Part shown: piece after piece, positions 17,030-24,375 of the stretch
Layout: each line of letters opens with the position of its first letter
Position numbering within the stretch: the stretch's first letter is position 1
NCBI GenBank assembly: GCA_947089145.1
Contig: CAMUJH010000029.1
Location: forward strand, 1 to 52,627
DNA length: 52,627 bases
Direction: 5' to 3'
Origin: an uncultured Hungatella sp.
GTDB taxonomy: Bacteria > Bacillota > Clostridia > Lachnospirales > Lachnospiraceae
Program-made: the position numbers and the translations under genes
Notes under the pieces: generated by a model
The model's input: only the letters and a program-made list of their open reading frames with translations
What the model was told of the DNA's origin: nothing
The model's database searches: none

Positions 17030-17944
17030 TCATAGGAGAAGAATCCAGGACAAAAGCATGAACACCCCTGCGGACAGCAGGGCGTGAAGCAGCTTCCACA
17101 AGATATAATGGTAAAGGGACAGGCAAGGCGCTGTCAGGACGCTTTTGGTCTGGAAAAGGCCGCAGATGCCCCCCAGCACTGCTGCAAAGCACAGGAAAAG
17201 ACCCTGGGCAGGCCCCGAGAATGTGCGGGCAATGGCCTGGATGCCGGTAGTAATCTCCACCACGCCCAGCAAAACGGCCTGAATGGGGGAAGGGAGAAAG
17301 GAAATCTGGCCGATAAACCGTGCCAGAATGGAGAACAGCATAATATATCCTCCGATTTTTACCATGACTTCCAGGGAATTCATCATGGACTGGTCAAAAG
17401 ACAGATGGGGCTGTGTTTTTGGCGCCCTGATTCCGGAAGAAGACTTCACAGGGTATACTGCCTGGGAGAGAAAAGCCAGGGGGATTATGGGCAGATAGAC
17501 GGAAGCCAGCAGCACGGGGACGGGAATGGACGGGTCCATCAGAGAGGACACATAGCCCAGAAGAAACATGGGGCTTGGATGGTTGCTGATGGCCAAAAGG
17601 TATCTTCCCTCCTCCGGGGATATTTTTTCCTGGGATGCGAATTCACTGCAGGTTTTTGCTCCCATGGGATAGCCGCAGAGAAGGCCGGATACCAGTATAT
17701 AGCATCCGGCGTCAGACAGACGGAAGACTTTTCCCAGGATGGGGCGCAGCGGGGCGGTCATAAGGCGGATTCCGTCAAGGGATACGATAACATTGGAGCA
17801 GATCATAAAGGGAAGCAAGGTGGGCAGCACGGTCTGATACCACAGAAGGAGGCCGTTTCGCGCCCCTTCCAGGGAAAGGGCAGGGTGAGTCAGCAAAAGG
17901 AATAAAACTATAATCGCCGCTGCAGGCAGGATGGATTTTTTCAT
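17030..17944 (-). CDS. ylbJ: Sporulation integral membrane protein YlbJ
   Basis: A 304-residue polytopic membrane protein with about eight hydrophobic segments and two nucleoside-recognition/gate-type cores: PTLLPFMICSNVIVSL near the N-terminus and the GLLCGYPMGAKT motif, followed by ISNHPSPMFLLGYV. These are typical of YlbJ, needed for spore cortex formation in Bacillus, where ylbJ also lies beside coaD. The ATG at 17944 (MKKSIL) is preferred over a GTG at 17950. It is divergent from the M23 gene, with only 52 bp between start codons. Confidence 0.85.
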   Translation of the reverse strand: MKKSILPAAAIIVLFLLLTHPALSLEGARNGLLLWYQTVLPTLLPFMICSNVIVSLDGIRLMTAPLRPILGKVFRLSDAGCYILVSGLLCGYPMGAKTCSEFASQEKISPEEGRYLLAISNHPSPMFLLGYVSSLMDPSIPVPVLLASVYLPIIPLAFLSQAVYPVKSSSGIRAPKTQPHLSFDQSMMNSLEVMVKIGGYIMLFSILARFIGQISFLPSPIQAVLLGVVEITTGIQAIARTFSGPAQGLFLCFAAVLGGICGLFQTKSVLTAPCLSLYHYILWKLLHALLSAGVFMLLSWILLL

Positions 17945-17996
17945 AGTCACCGGAATAAGATGTTTTGTACACTATATGAGAGTAGGAGAAGGGGAT

Positions 17997-18806
17997 ATGC
18001 AGGTGGTTTTGCTGATTCTTCTGGCGGTCTTTCAGGTGATTATGACTAATTATCTTGCAGGAAATCCGGATTTTTACCAATTGGACGCCTACACTTGGGA
18101 AAGCGACCAGTTCCGCGCCATGAACATCGGGGAGAGGGCGGCTTCCATGGAGAGTCTTGATATAAGGGCCCTGACTTCCGTGATGATTGAACAGGAATAT
18201 GATCTGTCAGACATGGAAGAAGGGGAGGCCTTTCAGGAAAACAAGGCCATTGAGAACCGGAGGCCGGCGGAGTACCGGAAACTTCTTCATGCCTATGAGG
18301 CGGTGTTCCAGGATCTAAAGTATTTTCCAATCCCCAAAAGCAGCCGTCCGGAGACGCCGGATGTGACGTTTGAGAACAGCTGGATGGATAAAAGGACTTA
18401 CGGCGGGGAGAGGGGCCATGAGGGCTGTGATATTATGGGCATGGAGCGGGGAAGAGGCTTTTACCCGGTGGTCAGCATCAGCGACGGGGTGGTGGAAAAA
18501 GCCGGATGGCTGGAAAAGGGCGGATGGCGCATAGGGATTCGGACGCCGTCAGGCCTGTATCTTTACTATGCCCATTTGTATGATTACAGCAGGCAGTGGA
18601 AAGAAGGAGACACGGTGCGGGCAGGTGAGCTTCTCGGCTTTATGGGAGACTCCGGATATTCGGCGGTGGAAGGCACGGTGGGGAATTTTGACGTGCATCT
18701 CCATCTGGGCATGTATTTAAGGACAGACCATTATGAGGAACTAAGCGTGAACCCTTACTGGGTTCTTAAATATTTGGAAAAAAAGCGGCTTGTATATGGC
18801 TATTGA
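17997..18806 (+). CDS. Membrane-anchored M23-family peptidase
   Basis: With the start at 17997 (GGAGAAGGGG just upstream) the protein has 269 residues and opens with an uncleaved-type membrane anchor (VVLLILLAVFQVIMTNYLAG). The catalytic LytM/M23 domain occupies about 125-260. Zinc and catalytic residues are His141 and Asp145 in RGHEGCD, His193 in YAHLYDY, and His234/His236 in DVHLHLG. The family cuts peptidoglycan cross-bridges; beside ylbJ a role in spore envelope assembly is plausible but not shown. The reverse transcriptase gene starts only 52 bp downstream with no obvious terminator between, so read-through into it is possible. Confidence 0.88.
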   Translation: MQVVLLILLAVFQVIMTNYLAGNPDFYQLDAYTWESDQFRAMNIGERAASMESLDIRALTSVMIEQEYDLSDMEEGEAFQENKAIENRRPAEYRKLLHAYEAVFQDLKYFPIPKSSRPETPDVTFENSWMDKRTYGGERGHEGCDIMGMERGRGFYPVVSISDGVVEKAGWLEKGGWRIGIRTPSGLYLYYAHLYDYSRQWKEGDTVRAGELLGFMGDSGYSAVEGTVGNFDVHLHLGMYLRTDHYEELSVNPYWVLKYLEKKRLVYGY

Positions 18807-18858
18807 TGAAACATCAGGCGCGGCAGGGGGAAGCCACGAATAGCGGAGGCTGTCAGAT

Positions 18859-20652
18859 ATGAATATTAAATTTACAAAAGATCTGAGAGGAAGGGCGTTA
18901 AACCGGGAGATACGCCCTGTCAACATTACTCTCGAACGTTTGCTGCGCCGCCTGGATGGCGTTTCATGGGATTACAGCAGCTTAAGCTTGTATGCCCGAA
19001 ACGTGTTTGACGCATATAAATTGGACAGGATTTCTGAACAATTAAAAGGTGCTGACAAAAAACAGAGGAAAGCCATAATACGCAAACATATTTTATCGTT
19101 ATATGGCAGCGACATCGGCGATAACTGCCTGGCAGTCTACCTGATTGCCTATTGCGCAGACCAAAGCCCGGGAAAGCCCCTTCCTGAGGCAGTAAAGCTG
19201 TTTTATAAAAAGGCAGGGATAGTCAAAAAACCATACCAGATAAATGCTATCGTAAACATTGGAAAAGGGGACGGAATATTTTTAGGCATATTGGACAGTG
19301 AGGGAAATGCCGCTGATTTGGTTTTTATGAGAAAGTGGCTGTATGCGTTCACTGACAAAGTTTTCCGCAAATTAATAGAGGAGACAGAGGACGAGGAGCT
19401 TTTTGAGGACAGATTTCTAATCTTTAACCGGATCAGAAATAAACAGCTGGATTTTGGGACGCATTTAGAGGAAGGGATCATCAGACAGCAGAAGAAGATC
19501 CGCCTAATCTATAAAGTAAACAACACAGATGAAGCCATTGCGCTGAAATATCTGAAAAGGCGGCTGGATGCAGAGCTGAATATAAAATATGCGGACAGGA
19601 ACTGCATCATGAGAGAATTGTTTCCCATTATTGAGAATATTGCCTCTTTGGGAGATTTTACAATTTTCCGGTTTGATTTCAGGCATTTTTTTGAATCCGT
19701 GGAGGCGGGAAAGATTTTTGATGAATACATTGTAAATACAAATCTTCAAAGATACGAAAAGGAATTACTAAAGCAGCTTACAGAGCAGCATAGATATTGC
19801 TTTGCAGGCCTGCCTACATCCAACGCCTTTATAGAGATTATAGCAGGCAGATTCGATCAGGTTTTAAAATCAAAATTGAGAGACAGAGGCTTATTTTTTT
19901 ATTCCAGATATGTGGATGACGGCATTCTTATTTTTAATGAATATGTCGGAAAGACGGATATACAGGATATACTGGAAACCACGATCTGGGAAGTATTCCA
20001 TATGCCGTCTGTAAGATTAAACCGTGAAAAGACCAGCTATGTGACAAAGTATGGGGGAGATCTGAGGTTTAACTATTTGGGATATCAGTTTGAAAAGAGC
20101 ACAAAAGGCAGCAAAGTGAATTTTCTGTTTGGAATAGCGGATTCTAAAATAGACAAATATCAGAATAGGCTGAACAATATTATCAGGCAGTATATTGCAG
20201 ACAATAATATTGAATTATTCAGACATAGAATCCTGTACTATATTTCGAGAATCGTATTTTACACCAATATGAACTCAAGATATTCCCTGTTGGGAAAGTG
20301 GGATGTAAACGGAATAACGGAAAATTATGGGCTGTTAAGAAAATATATCGGAAATAAGAACAGGTTAACCAGAAATACGCAGATTTTTTTATTTAACGGA
20401 GTGTATGACTCCTGCGCGGCAGCCGGGCTGGTGAATAAAAGGATTCCATACTTTTTAAGGGGAGACGGAAGGGATGCGTACAGTATCGCTTACAGCATGG
20501 AGAAGAATAAAACCATCATTTTCCACCCCAATATCGGATGGAGCACAGAGTATTTAAAAAGGCAGATTGCACAGCTGGCTCCCGGAATGGATCTGAGAAA
20601 GAAATCATACAGAGAATTAAGCAGGCTGTACTATGGGATCTTAGAGCTGTAG
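18859..20652 (+). CDS. Reverse transcriptase 1 of a DRT3-like pair
   Basis: A 597-residue protein whose polymerase core lies at about 215-425. Motif A is FRFDFRHFFESV (catalytic Asp273), motif B is GLPTSNAFIEI (317-327), motif C is YVDD (351-354), and FNYLGYQF (404-411) fits motif E. About 200 residues of extra N-terminal domain and 170 of C-terminal domain match no maturase, endonuclease or integrase. Retron and group II intron features are absent. An FFES-type motif A and a second, different RT downstream match type 3 defence-associated RTs (UG3 followed by UG8). GGAGG lies 10 bases before the ATG. Codons are more A/T-ending (AGA, ATA) than in neighbours, consistent with transfer. The subtype needs a profile search. 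Confidence 0.85.
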   Translation: MNIKFTKDLRGRALNREIRPVNITLERLLRRLDGVSWDYSSLSLYARNVFDAYKLDRISEQLKGADKKQRKAIIRKHILSLYGSDIGDNCLAVYLIAYCADQSPGKPLPEAVKLFYKKAGIVKKPYQINAIVNIGKGDGIFLGILDSEGNAADLVFMRKWLYAFTDKVFRKLIEETEDEELFEDRFLIFNRIRNKQLDFGTHLEEGIIRQQKKIRLIYKVNNTDEAIALKYLKRRLDAELNIKYADRNCIMRELFPIIENIASLGDFTIFRFDFRHFFESVEAGKIFDEYIVNTNLQRYEKELLKQLTEQHRYCFAGLPTSNAFIEIIAGRFDQVLKSKLRDRGLFFYSRYVDDGILIFNEYVGKTDIQDILETTIWEVFHMPSVRLNREKTSYVTKYGGDLRFNYLGYQFEKSTKGSKVNFLFGIADSKIDKYQNRLNNIIRQYIADNNIELFRHRILYYISRIVFYTNMNSRYSLLGKWDVNGITENYGLLRKYIGNKNRLTRNTQIFLFNGVYDSCAAAGLVNKRIPYFLRGDGRDAYSIAYSMEKNKTIIFHPNIGWSTEYLKRQIAQLAPGMDLRKKSYRELSRLYYGILEL

Positions 20653-20884
20653 GGGCAAGTCCCAGACTGCCCCCGCAGTGGTTTGGCTTATAGTGTGAAT
20701 TGAAACGCTTCCGCGGGAAGGCATTCCAAATCAGTGACTAATGACAGCAGTTATCTAGCTACCTGCTGCTGCGACGGACAAAAACATATGTACGTCTCAC
20801 CGATAATGTGTGGAAATCCTATGGGATCTCCCTGCAGCAAACCTGCTACGAAAGATATTATACCACAAAAGGATGCCGTTGTAT
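20650..20884 (+). ncRNA. Candidate structured ncRNA between the two reverse transcriptases
   Basis: The 232 bp between the RT genes have no convincing gene but can fold. GGGGCA (20652-20657) pairs with TGCCCC (20668-20673). TGGTTTGG (20679-20686) pairs with CCAAATCA (20726-20733, one G-U) and encloses CTTCC-GCG-GGAAG (20708-20720). CAGCAG (20745-20750) pairs with CTGCTG (20763-20768). A short alternating TGTGTG run lies at 20807-20812 and GTGTG at 20693-20697. Several UG-type defence RTs need an adjacent ncRNA as template or scaffold, so this is the natural place for one. Ends, strand and expression are inferred. A 71-codon open frame at 20734-20949 crosses it and is thought spurious. Confidence 0.5.
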
Positions 20885-22861
20885 ATGAAAATAAAAGGGA
20901 TGAAAAGAAACAGCCTGGATATTATTATGACAGACTTAAGGCCTGTTGAGCTTCCTAAGATATTTACTCTGAAATTTTTTTACAGATACTTGTCCCAGGA
21001 CTTAAATGCCGCGAAATCTGTTGTTGCCGGGCTGAATGTTAAGCAGAAGGACCCGTTTGGAAAGGAGTGGCATGCAGCTCCTCTTAAATACCATATTATA
21101 AAGAAAAATAACGAACTGAGAGAAATGTCGCTGCCAAATCCCGTATCTATGATAGAAGTGTTCTGTTTCATAGAAAGGTATGAGAAGGAGCTGCTTGTCT
21201 ATTTGGGAAAGGACAGCTTTTCTGTGAGGCGTCATAAGAAAAACAAGTCCTTATACTATAGAAAAAGTATTGGCAATAAGCTTCTGTATGAACATATTGA
21301 TTCGGAAGACAGAAAGGCCATGCAGCTGGAGGCGGCGGGAAACTATTTTTATATAGAACCGTTCTGCAGGCTGGACAAATTCTATAAATCAGACCGATGG
21401 TTTGATCTGAACAGACGGTATAAGCATTTTGGAAAAATAGATTTCAACCGATGTTTTGACAGCATTTACACCCATGCCTATAACTGGATTATTGCAGGGA
21501 ATCCTGTTGACGCCAAGAAATATACCAATTCCCACATTTTAAGCGTTATTGACAGAATGCTGCAGAGCATGAACGGGTCCATTACAAACGGAATCGTTGT
21601 AGGGCCGGAGTTTTCAAGGGCTTTAGCTGAGATCCTGCTGCAGGCCATTGACAATGAGGTTATTCTGGAATTGGAAAATATGGGATACTTAAGAGATAAA
21701 TCCTATAATGTCTCAAGATATGTTGATGACATCTTTATATTTGCAAATTCAGATGAGGAGATCAACGTTATAATATCAAAATATGTCCAGTGCGCTGAAA
21801 AATACCATTTAAAATTAAATGAAAAAAAGCAGGAAGTAGGAAGCCTGCCAAGAGTATGGTTTGAGTGGAACCAACTGGCTGGGATATTTGTAGAAAGCTT
21901 TAACAAAAAATTTTTTTATGCTTTGGATGACATGCAGACCTATCTGGTAAAGGGCAGGAATTTATTAAAGGCAAATATAACATCTAAGATTAAAAATCAG
22001 TTTCAGGATATGATTGCCTCCAATCTTCTGTATAAGGATAAAATCGTTTCTTATGCAATGAGCACTGTATTTAATAAAATCCGGGACATTCACAGTGAGG
22101 AGGAGGATGGATACGCTTTATTCCGGGAAGGGGAAGACATAAAAACATTTCTGGGATTCGTAGATATGATATTTTATATCTACAGCTTCTCACCGACTTA
22201 CAATAATACGGAAAAGGTTGTAAGCATCATGTATCTAATTGAAAGGGAAATAGGCGAAGAAGCCTTTTCCCAGATTTTGTCTGAAATTGCGTTAAAATAT
22301 GATTACCTGTTTGACAGCAACCTGGAAGATTTGGTGAACCTTCTGCTGCTGTTTGGATGCTGCGGCGTGGAACTGAATACATATACAGAACATAAAATTA
22401 TAAAGATTATGAAAAAGAATCAGAATCCTGTTTTATGGGCTGTATTTCTCATGTATTCAAGATATAGCGAAGAGTTTCAGAAAGAAACCGCACAGTGCAT
22501 AGAAGAGAGTATCAGAAAATTCACGGCTAAAATTATTGATTTTCAGAATTTCTTTTTATATGAACATGTGTGGTGGATCTACATTTTTACAGAATGCCCC
22601 TACCTGTCAGACGGGGTGAAAGACGAAATGAACCGCATGCTGGGAAAAGTGCAGCAGACTTTAAACAAAGACACGGCAAGCTGCACAGCCAAAAAAGAGG
22701 TGATTCGGTTTTTGAAAAACCGCAATTATCCATACAAATTTATAAATTGGGATATACAGAAAGAAGAATTTTACGAAAACATTGTTTTTTCCACGTTTGA
22801 CAGGACGATTTTTAATACAAAGGGAGAAGACGGATGGGATCATGGGACCGAAGGATATTAA
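20885..22861 (+). CDS. Reverse transcriptase 2 of a DRT3-like pair
   Basis: The second RT is clearly a different family from the first. From the ATG at 20885 (AAAGGA 12 bases upstream) it has 658 residues; the frame is open back to 20810, and starts at 20900 or 20927 are possible. The polymerase core is N-terminal: motif A KIDFNRCFDSIYTHAYNW, in the Abi/UG style with SIYTH; motif B VVGPEFSRALAEILLQ; motif C SRYVDDIFIFA; then LKLNEKKQEV. About 300 residues of helical C-terminal region follow, without a recognisable nuclease. An RT with SIYTH plus a long helical tail downstream of an FFES-type RT is the expected Drt3b (UG8) position. The Asp-Asp pair is intact, so it is probably active. Confidence 0.83.
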   Translation: MKIKGMKRNSLDIIMTDLRPVELPKIFTLKFFYRYLSQDLNAAKSVVAGLNVKQKDPFGKEWHAAPLKYHIIKKNNELREMSLPNPVSMIEVFCFIERYEKELLVYLGKDSFSVRRHKKNKSLYYRKSIGNKLLYEHIDSEDRKAMQLEAAGNYFYIEPFCRLDKFYKSDRWFDLNRRYKHFGKIDFNRCFDSIYTHAYNWIIAGNPVDAKKYTNSHILSVIDRMLQSMNGSITNGIVVGPEFSRALAEILLQAIDNEVILELENMGYLRDKSYNVSRYVDDIFIFANSDEEINVIISKYVQCAEKYHLKLNEKKQEVGSLPRVWFEWNQLAGIFVESFNKKFFYALDDMQTYLVKGRNLLKANITSKIKNQFQDMIASNLLYKDKIVSYAMSTVFNKIRDIHSEEEDGYALFREGEDIKTFLGFVDMIFYIYSFSPTYNNTEKVVSIMYLIEREIGEEAFSQILSEIALKYDYLFDSNLEDLVNLLLLFGCCGVELNTYTEHKIIKIMKKNQNPVLWAVFLMYSRYSEEFQKETAQCIEESIRKFTAKIIDFQNFFLYEHVWWIYIFTECPYLSDGVKDEMNRMLGKVQQTLNKDTASCTAKKEVIRFLKNRNYPYKFINWDIQKEEFYENIVFSTFDRTIFNTKGEDGWDHGTEGY

Positions 22862-22981
22862 ACCGTCATAGCCCCGCAGCGGATGCACACGGAATACAGA
22901 AGCAGCATTCCGGCGCCGCAAATGCGCAGACCTGCCATAAGGATTCGTCATAAGGATTCAATTAATGGGCAGCTTCAACCA

Positions 22982-23008
22982 GGGCGCCCCATTTTTATAT
23001 GGGACGCC
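22982..23008. terminator. Hairpin between RT2 and the convergent RibD-like gene
   Basis: GGCG-C-CCCAT (22983-22992) pairs with ATGGG-A-CGCC (22999-23008) around TTTTAT, with one C-A mismatch. It lies between convergent stop codons at 22861 and 23015. There is no T-run on either side, so a terminator role is only likely from position. Just upstream, CATAAGGATTC is repeated at 22936 and 22949. Confidence 0.35.
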
Positions 23009-23014
23009 AGCCCG

Positions 23015-23695
23015 TCAGGCAATCACCTCATAGCGCAATCTGAGATACGAGTTCTCCAAAACGACACATTCCTGCAACTTCAGCACGCCTAATTTTGACA
23101 ATTCGTTTTCTGACAATAAAGACTTTCCATCAATCAAAGTGGGCGTATCCTTGCCGCCGATCAATACAGGAGCTACCACGATATCAATATAATCAATCAG
23201 CTTTTCACGAAGAAACAGTCCATTTAATGTGCCGCCGGTTTGAATCGTTATTCTCTCACAGCCATATTCTGATTTAAGTTTAAAAAGAACATCTTTCAGC
23301 GACAATTCATTTTGATATATAATATGGAGATTATCATTTTCCATATCAAACGCCGGGTGCTTCGCATTGGATGTAACCAGCACAAACTGTTTTGACAAAG
23401 CGCAAAAATAACGTATGCCATGTTCTTTTAAATGCCTGTTATCAATCACAACAAAAGAGACAGGCGTTTTATCCGGCATATCCGCTGCGTTAACACCGAT
23501 TTTAGCCTGCACCCTTCCAGAATTAACAGACCATAAATCTGTTGTCTGCTCTATCTCATAATATTGATGTAATCCCTCTTTAACCCCTGAAATTTTAGGA
23601 AAATCCTTATCCACGTCTAAACTATCCGCCGCGCCAGTGCTGATCTTGCCGTCAACAGACATCAACATAAACAAGGTAGTAACAGGCCTGTCCAT
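23015..23695 (-). CDS. RibD C-terminal/dihydrofolate-reductase-like protein
   Basis: A 226-residue protein of the RibD_C/bacterial bifunctional deaminase-reductase family, reductase part only. N-terminal TLFMLMSVDGKISTG is the typical first strand and loop; RITIQTGGTLNGLFLREKLIDYIDIVVAPVLIGGKDTPT is the NADPH-binding region and following strand. Stand-alone members reduce pterin-like or riboflavin-precursor-like compounds; the real substrate is usually unknown. It runs opposite to the RT genes. GGAGGGG lies upstream of the start. It may be a cargo gene or native. Confidence 0.82.
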   Translation of the reverse strand: MDRPVTTLFMLMSVDGKISTGAADSLDVDKDFPKISGVKEGLHQYYEIEQTTDLWSVNSGRVQAKIGVNAADMPDKTPVSFVVIDNRHLKEHGIRYFCALSKQFVLVTSNAKHPAFDMENDNLHIIYQNELSLKDVLFKLKSEYGCERITIQTGGTLNGLFLREKLIDYIDIVVAPVLIGGKDTPTLIDGKSLLSENELSKLGVLKLQECVVLENSYLRLRYEVIA

Positions 23696-23790
23696 TTTAC
23701 CCCTCCAACCGCCAATTTATATATTCCATTATAAAATCTTTATCCGCCGTCTGCAATACATATTCATAAAATCAGGAAAGTAAATATCAG

Positions 23791-23952
23791 TTAGCTAAGG
23801 CTGTCGCAGGCCCCATGGGCACCATCTCCTGTCAGGGTTCAGAATTGCCAAACGTTCCGAAGAGCCCGAAAAACAGGTCTCTTCTCCACGGCATTAATTC
23901 ACCCTGACAGGAGATGGTGCCCATGGGGCAAAAGCAGAATTCGCTTAGCTAA
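23791..23952 (+). repeat. Stem-loop element A: 29-bp perfect stem, 62-nt loop
   Basis: The 29-nt arm at 23810-23838 (begins GCCCCATGGG, ends TCAGGGT) is matched without mismatch by 23901-23929. The 62-nt loop (23839-23900) contains TTCCGAAGAGCC and TCTCTTCTCCA. An outer inverted repeat, TTAGCTAAG (23791-23799) and CTTAGCTAA (23944-23952), frames it. The loop aligns with that of element B on the opposite strand, while the stem differs from B at 11 of 29 pairs, every one compensated. Confidence 0.85.
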
Positions 23953-24003
23953 GTGATATTGTGTGCCTAATTCACCGGAGGCATGGGAATTTCTGTCTTT
24001 GTT

Positions 24004-24047
24004 CAGATGACGCCGACATTTTGCAGGCGCACAGATGACGCAGACAT
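24004..24047. repeat. Direct repeat CAGATGACGCMGACAT
   Basis: Two 16-bp copies differing at one base lie at 24004-24019 and 24032-24047, 28 bp apart, between the two stem-loop elements. There is no gene around them. They may be protein-binding sites or the footprint of an insertion. Confidence 0.6.
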
Positions 24048-24096
24048 AAGAAACTCATAAGACAGCGCCCTCCTATATCAGGCGAATCCTGTTTTT

Positions 24097-24215
24097 GCCC
24101 GAGAGAAGCCGTTTCCTGCGCGGGTGAATTTTGCTATGGAGAAGAGACTTGCTTTTCAGGCTCTTCGGAATGTCCAGCAAACCTGAACCCGCGCAGGAAA
24201 CGGCTTCTCTCGGGC
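24097..24215 (-). repeat. Stem-loop element B: 29-bp perfect stem, 61-nt loop
   Basis: Arms at 24097-24125 (begins GCCCGAGAGA, ends GCGGGT) and 24187-24215 pair perfectly. The 61-nt loop (24126-24186), read on the minus strand, carries TTCCGAAGAGCCTGAAAA and TCTCTTCTCCA, homologous to the loop of element A. Both elements have 29-bp stems starting GCCC and ending GGGT with TCCTG inside. B lacks the outer TTAGCTAAG repeat. Confidence 0.85.
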
Positions 24216-24375
24216 CCCCGCCACAACTTCGACGAAACAACACCAGAGTCACCTGTCCCCCCAAACCTTCTTTCATCCCCACCACTGTTTACATCATGTT
24301 CCTATTGTGATAAAATGAACCATAGCCTTAATGCAACATGCAAACATACAAACAGTGACACAGGAGCATACATAA

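Larger units (their letters stand above)
23696..24375. other. 680-bp gene-free spacer with two large structured elements
   Basis: No gene is supported; short open frames here only mirror palindromes. The stretch contains two homologous stem-loop elements in opposite orientation (listed separately at 23791-23952 and 24097-24215), a 16-bp direct repeat between them, and the short leader of the methyltransferase gene from about 24300. Confidence 0.8.

Noticed and set aside
20734-20949. 71-codon open frame between the RT genes
   Set aside because: It overlaps the foldable spacer and the RT2 start, has no good ribosome site, and its cysteine-rich product resembles nothing.
18859-22861. Group II intron or retron origin of the RTs
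   Set aside because: No maturase or endonuclease domains, no domain V-like RNA and no retron-type motifs were seen, and retrons have one RT, not two unlike ones.
23791-24215. Ordinary MITE pair
   Set aside because: Terminal repeats would be the conserved part. Here the stems diverge with compensation while the core is conserved, and no target duplication is evident.
24097-24215. Rho-independent terminators
   Set aside because: Loops of about 61 nt and no T-runs make terminator function unlikely.
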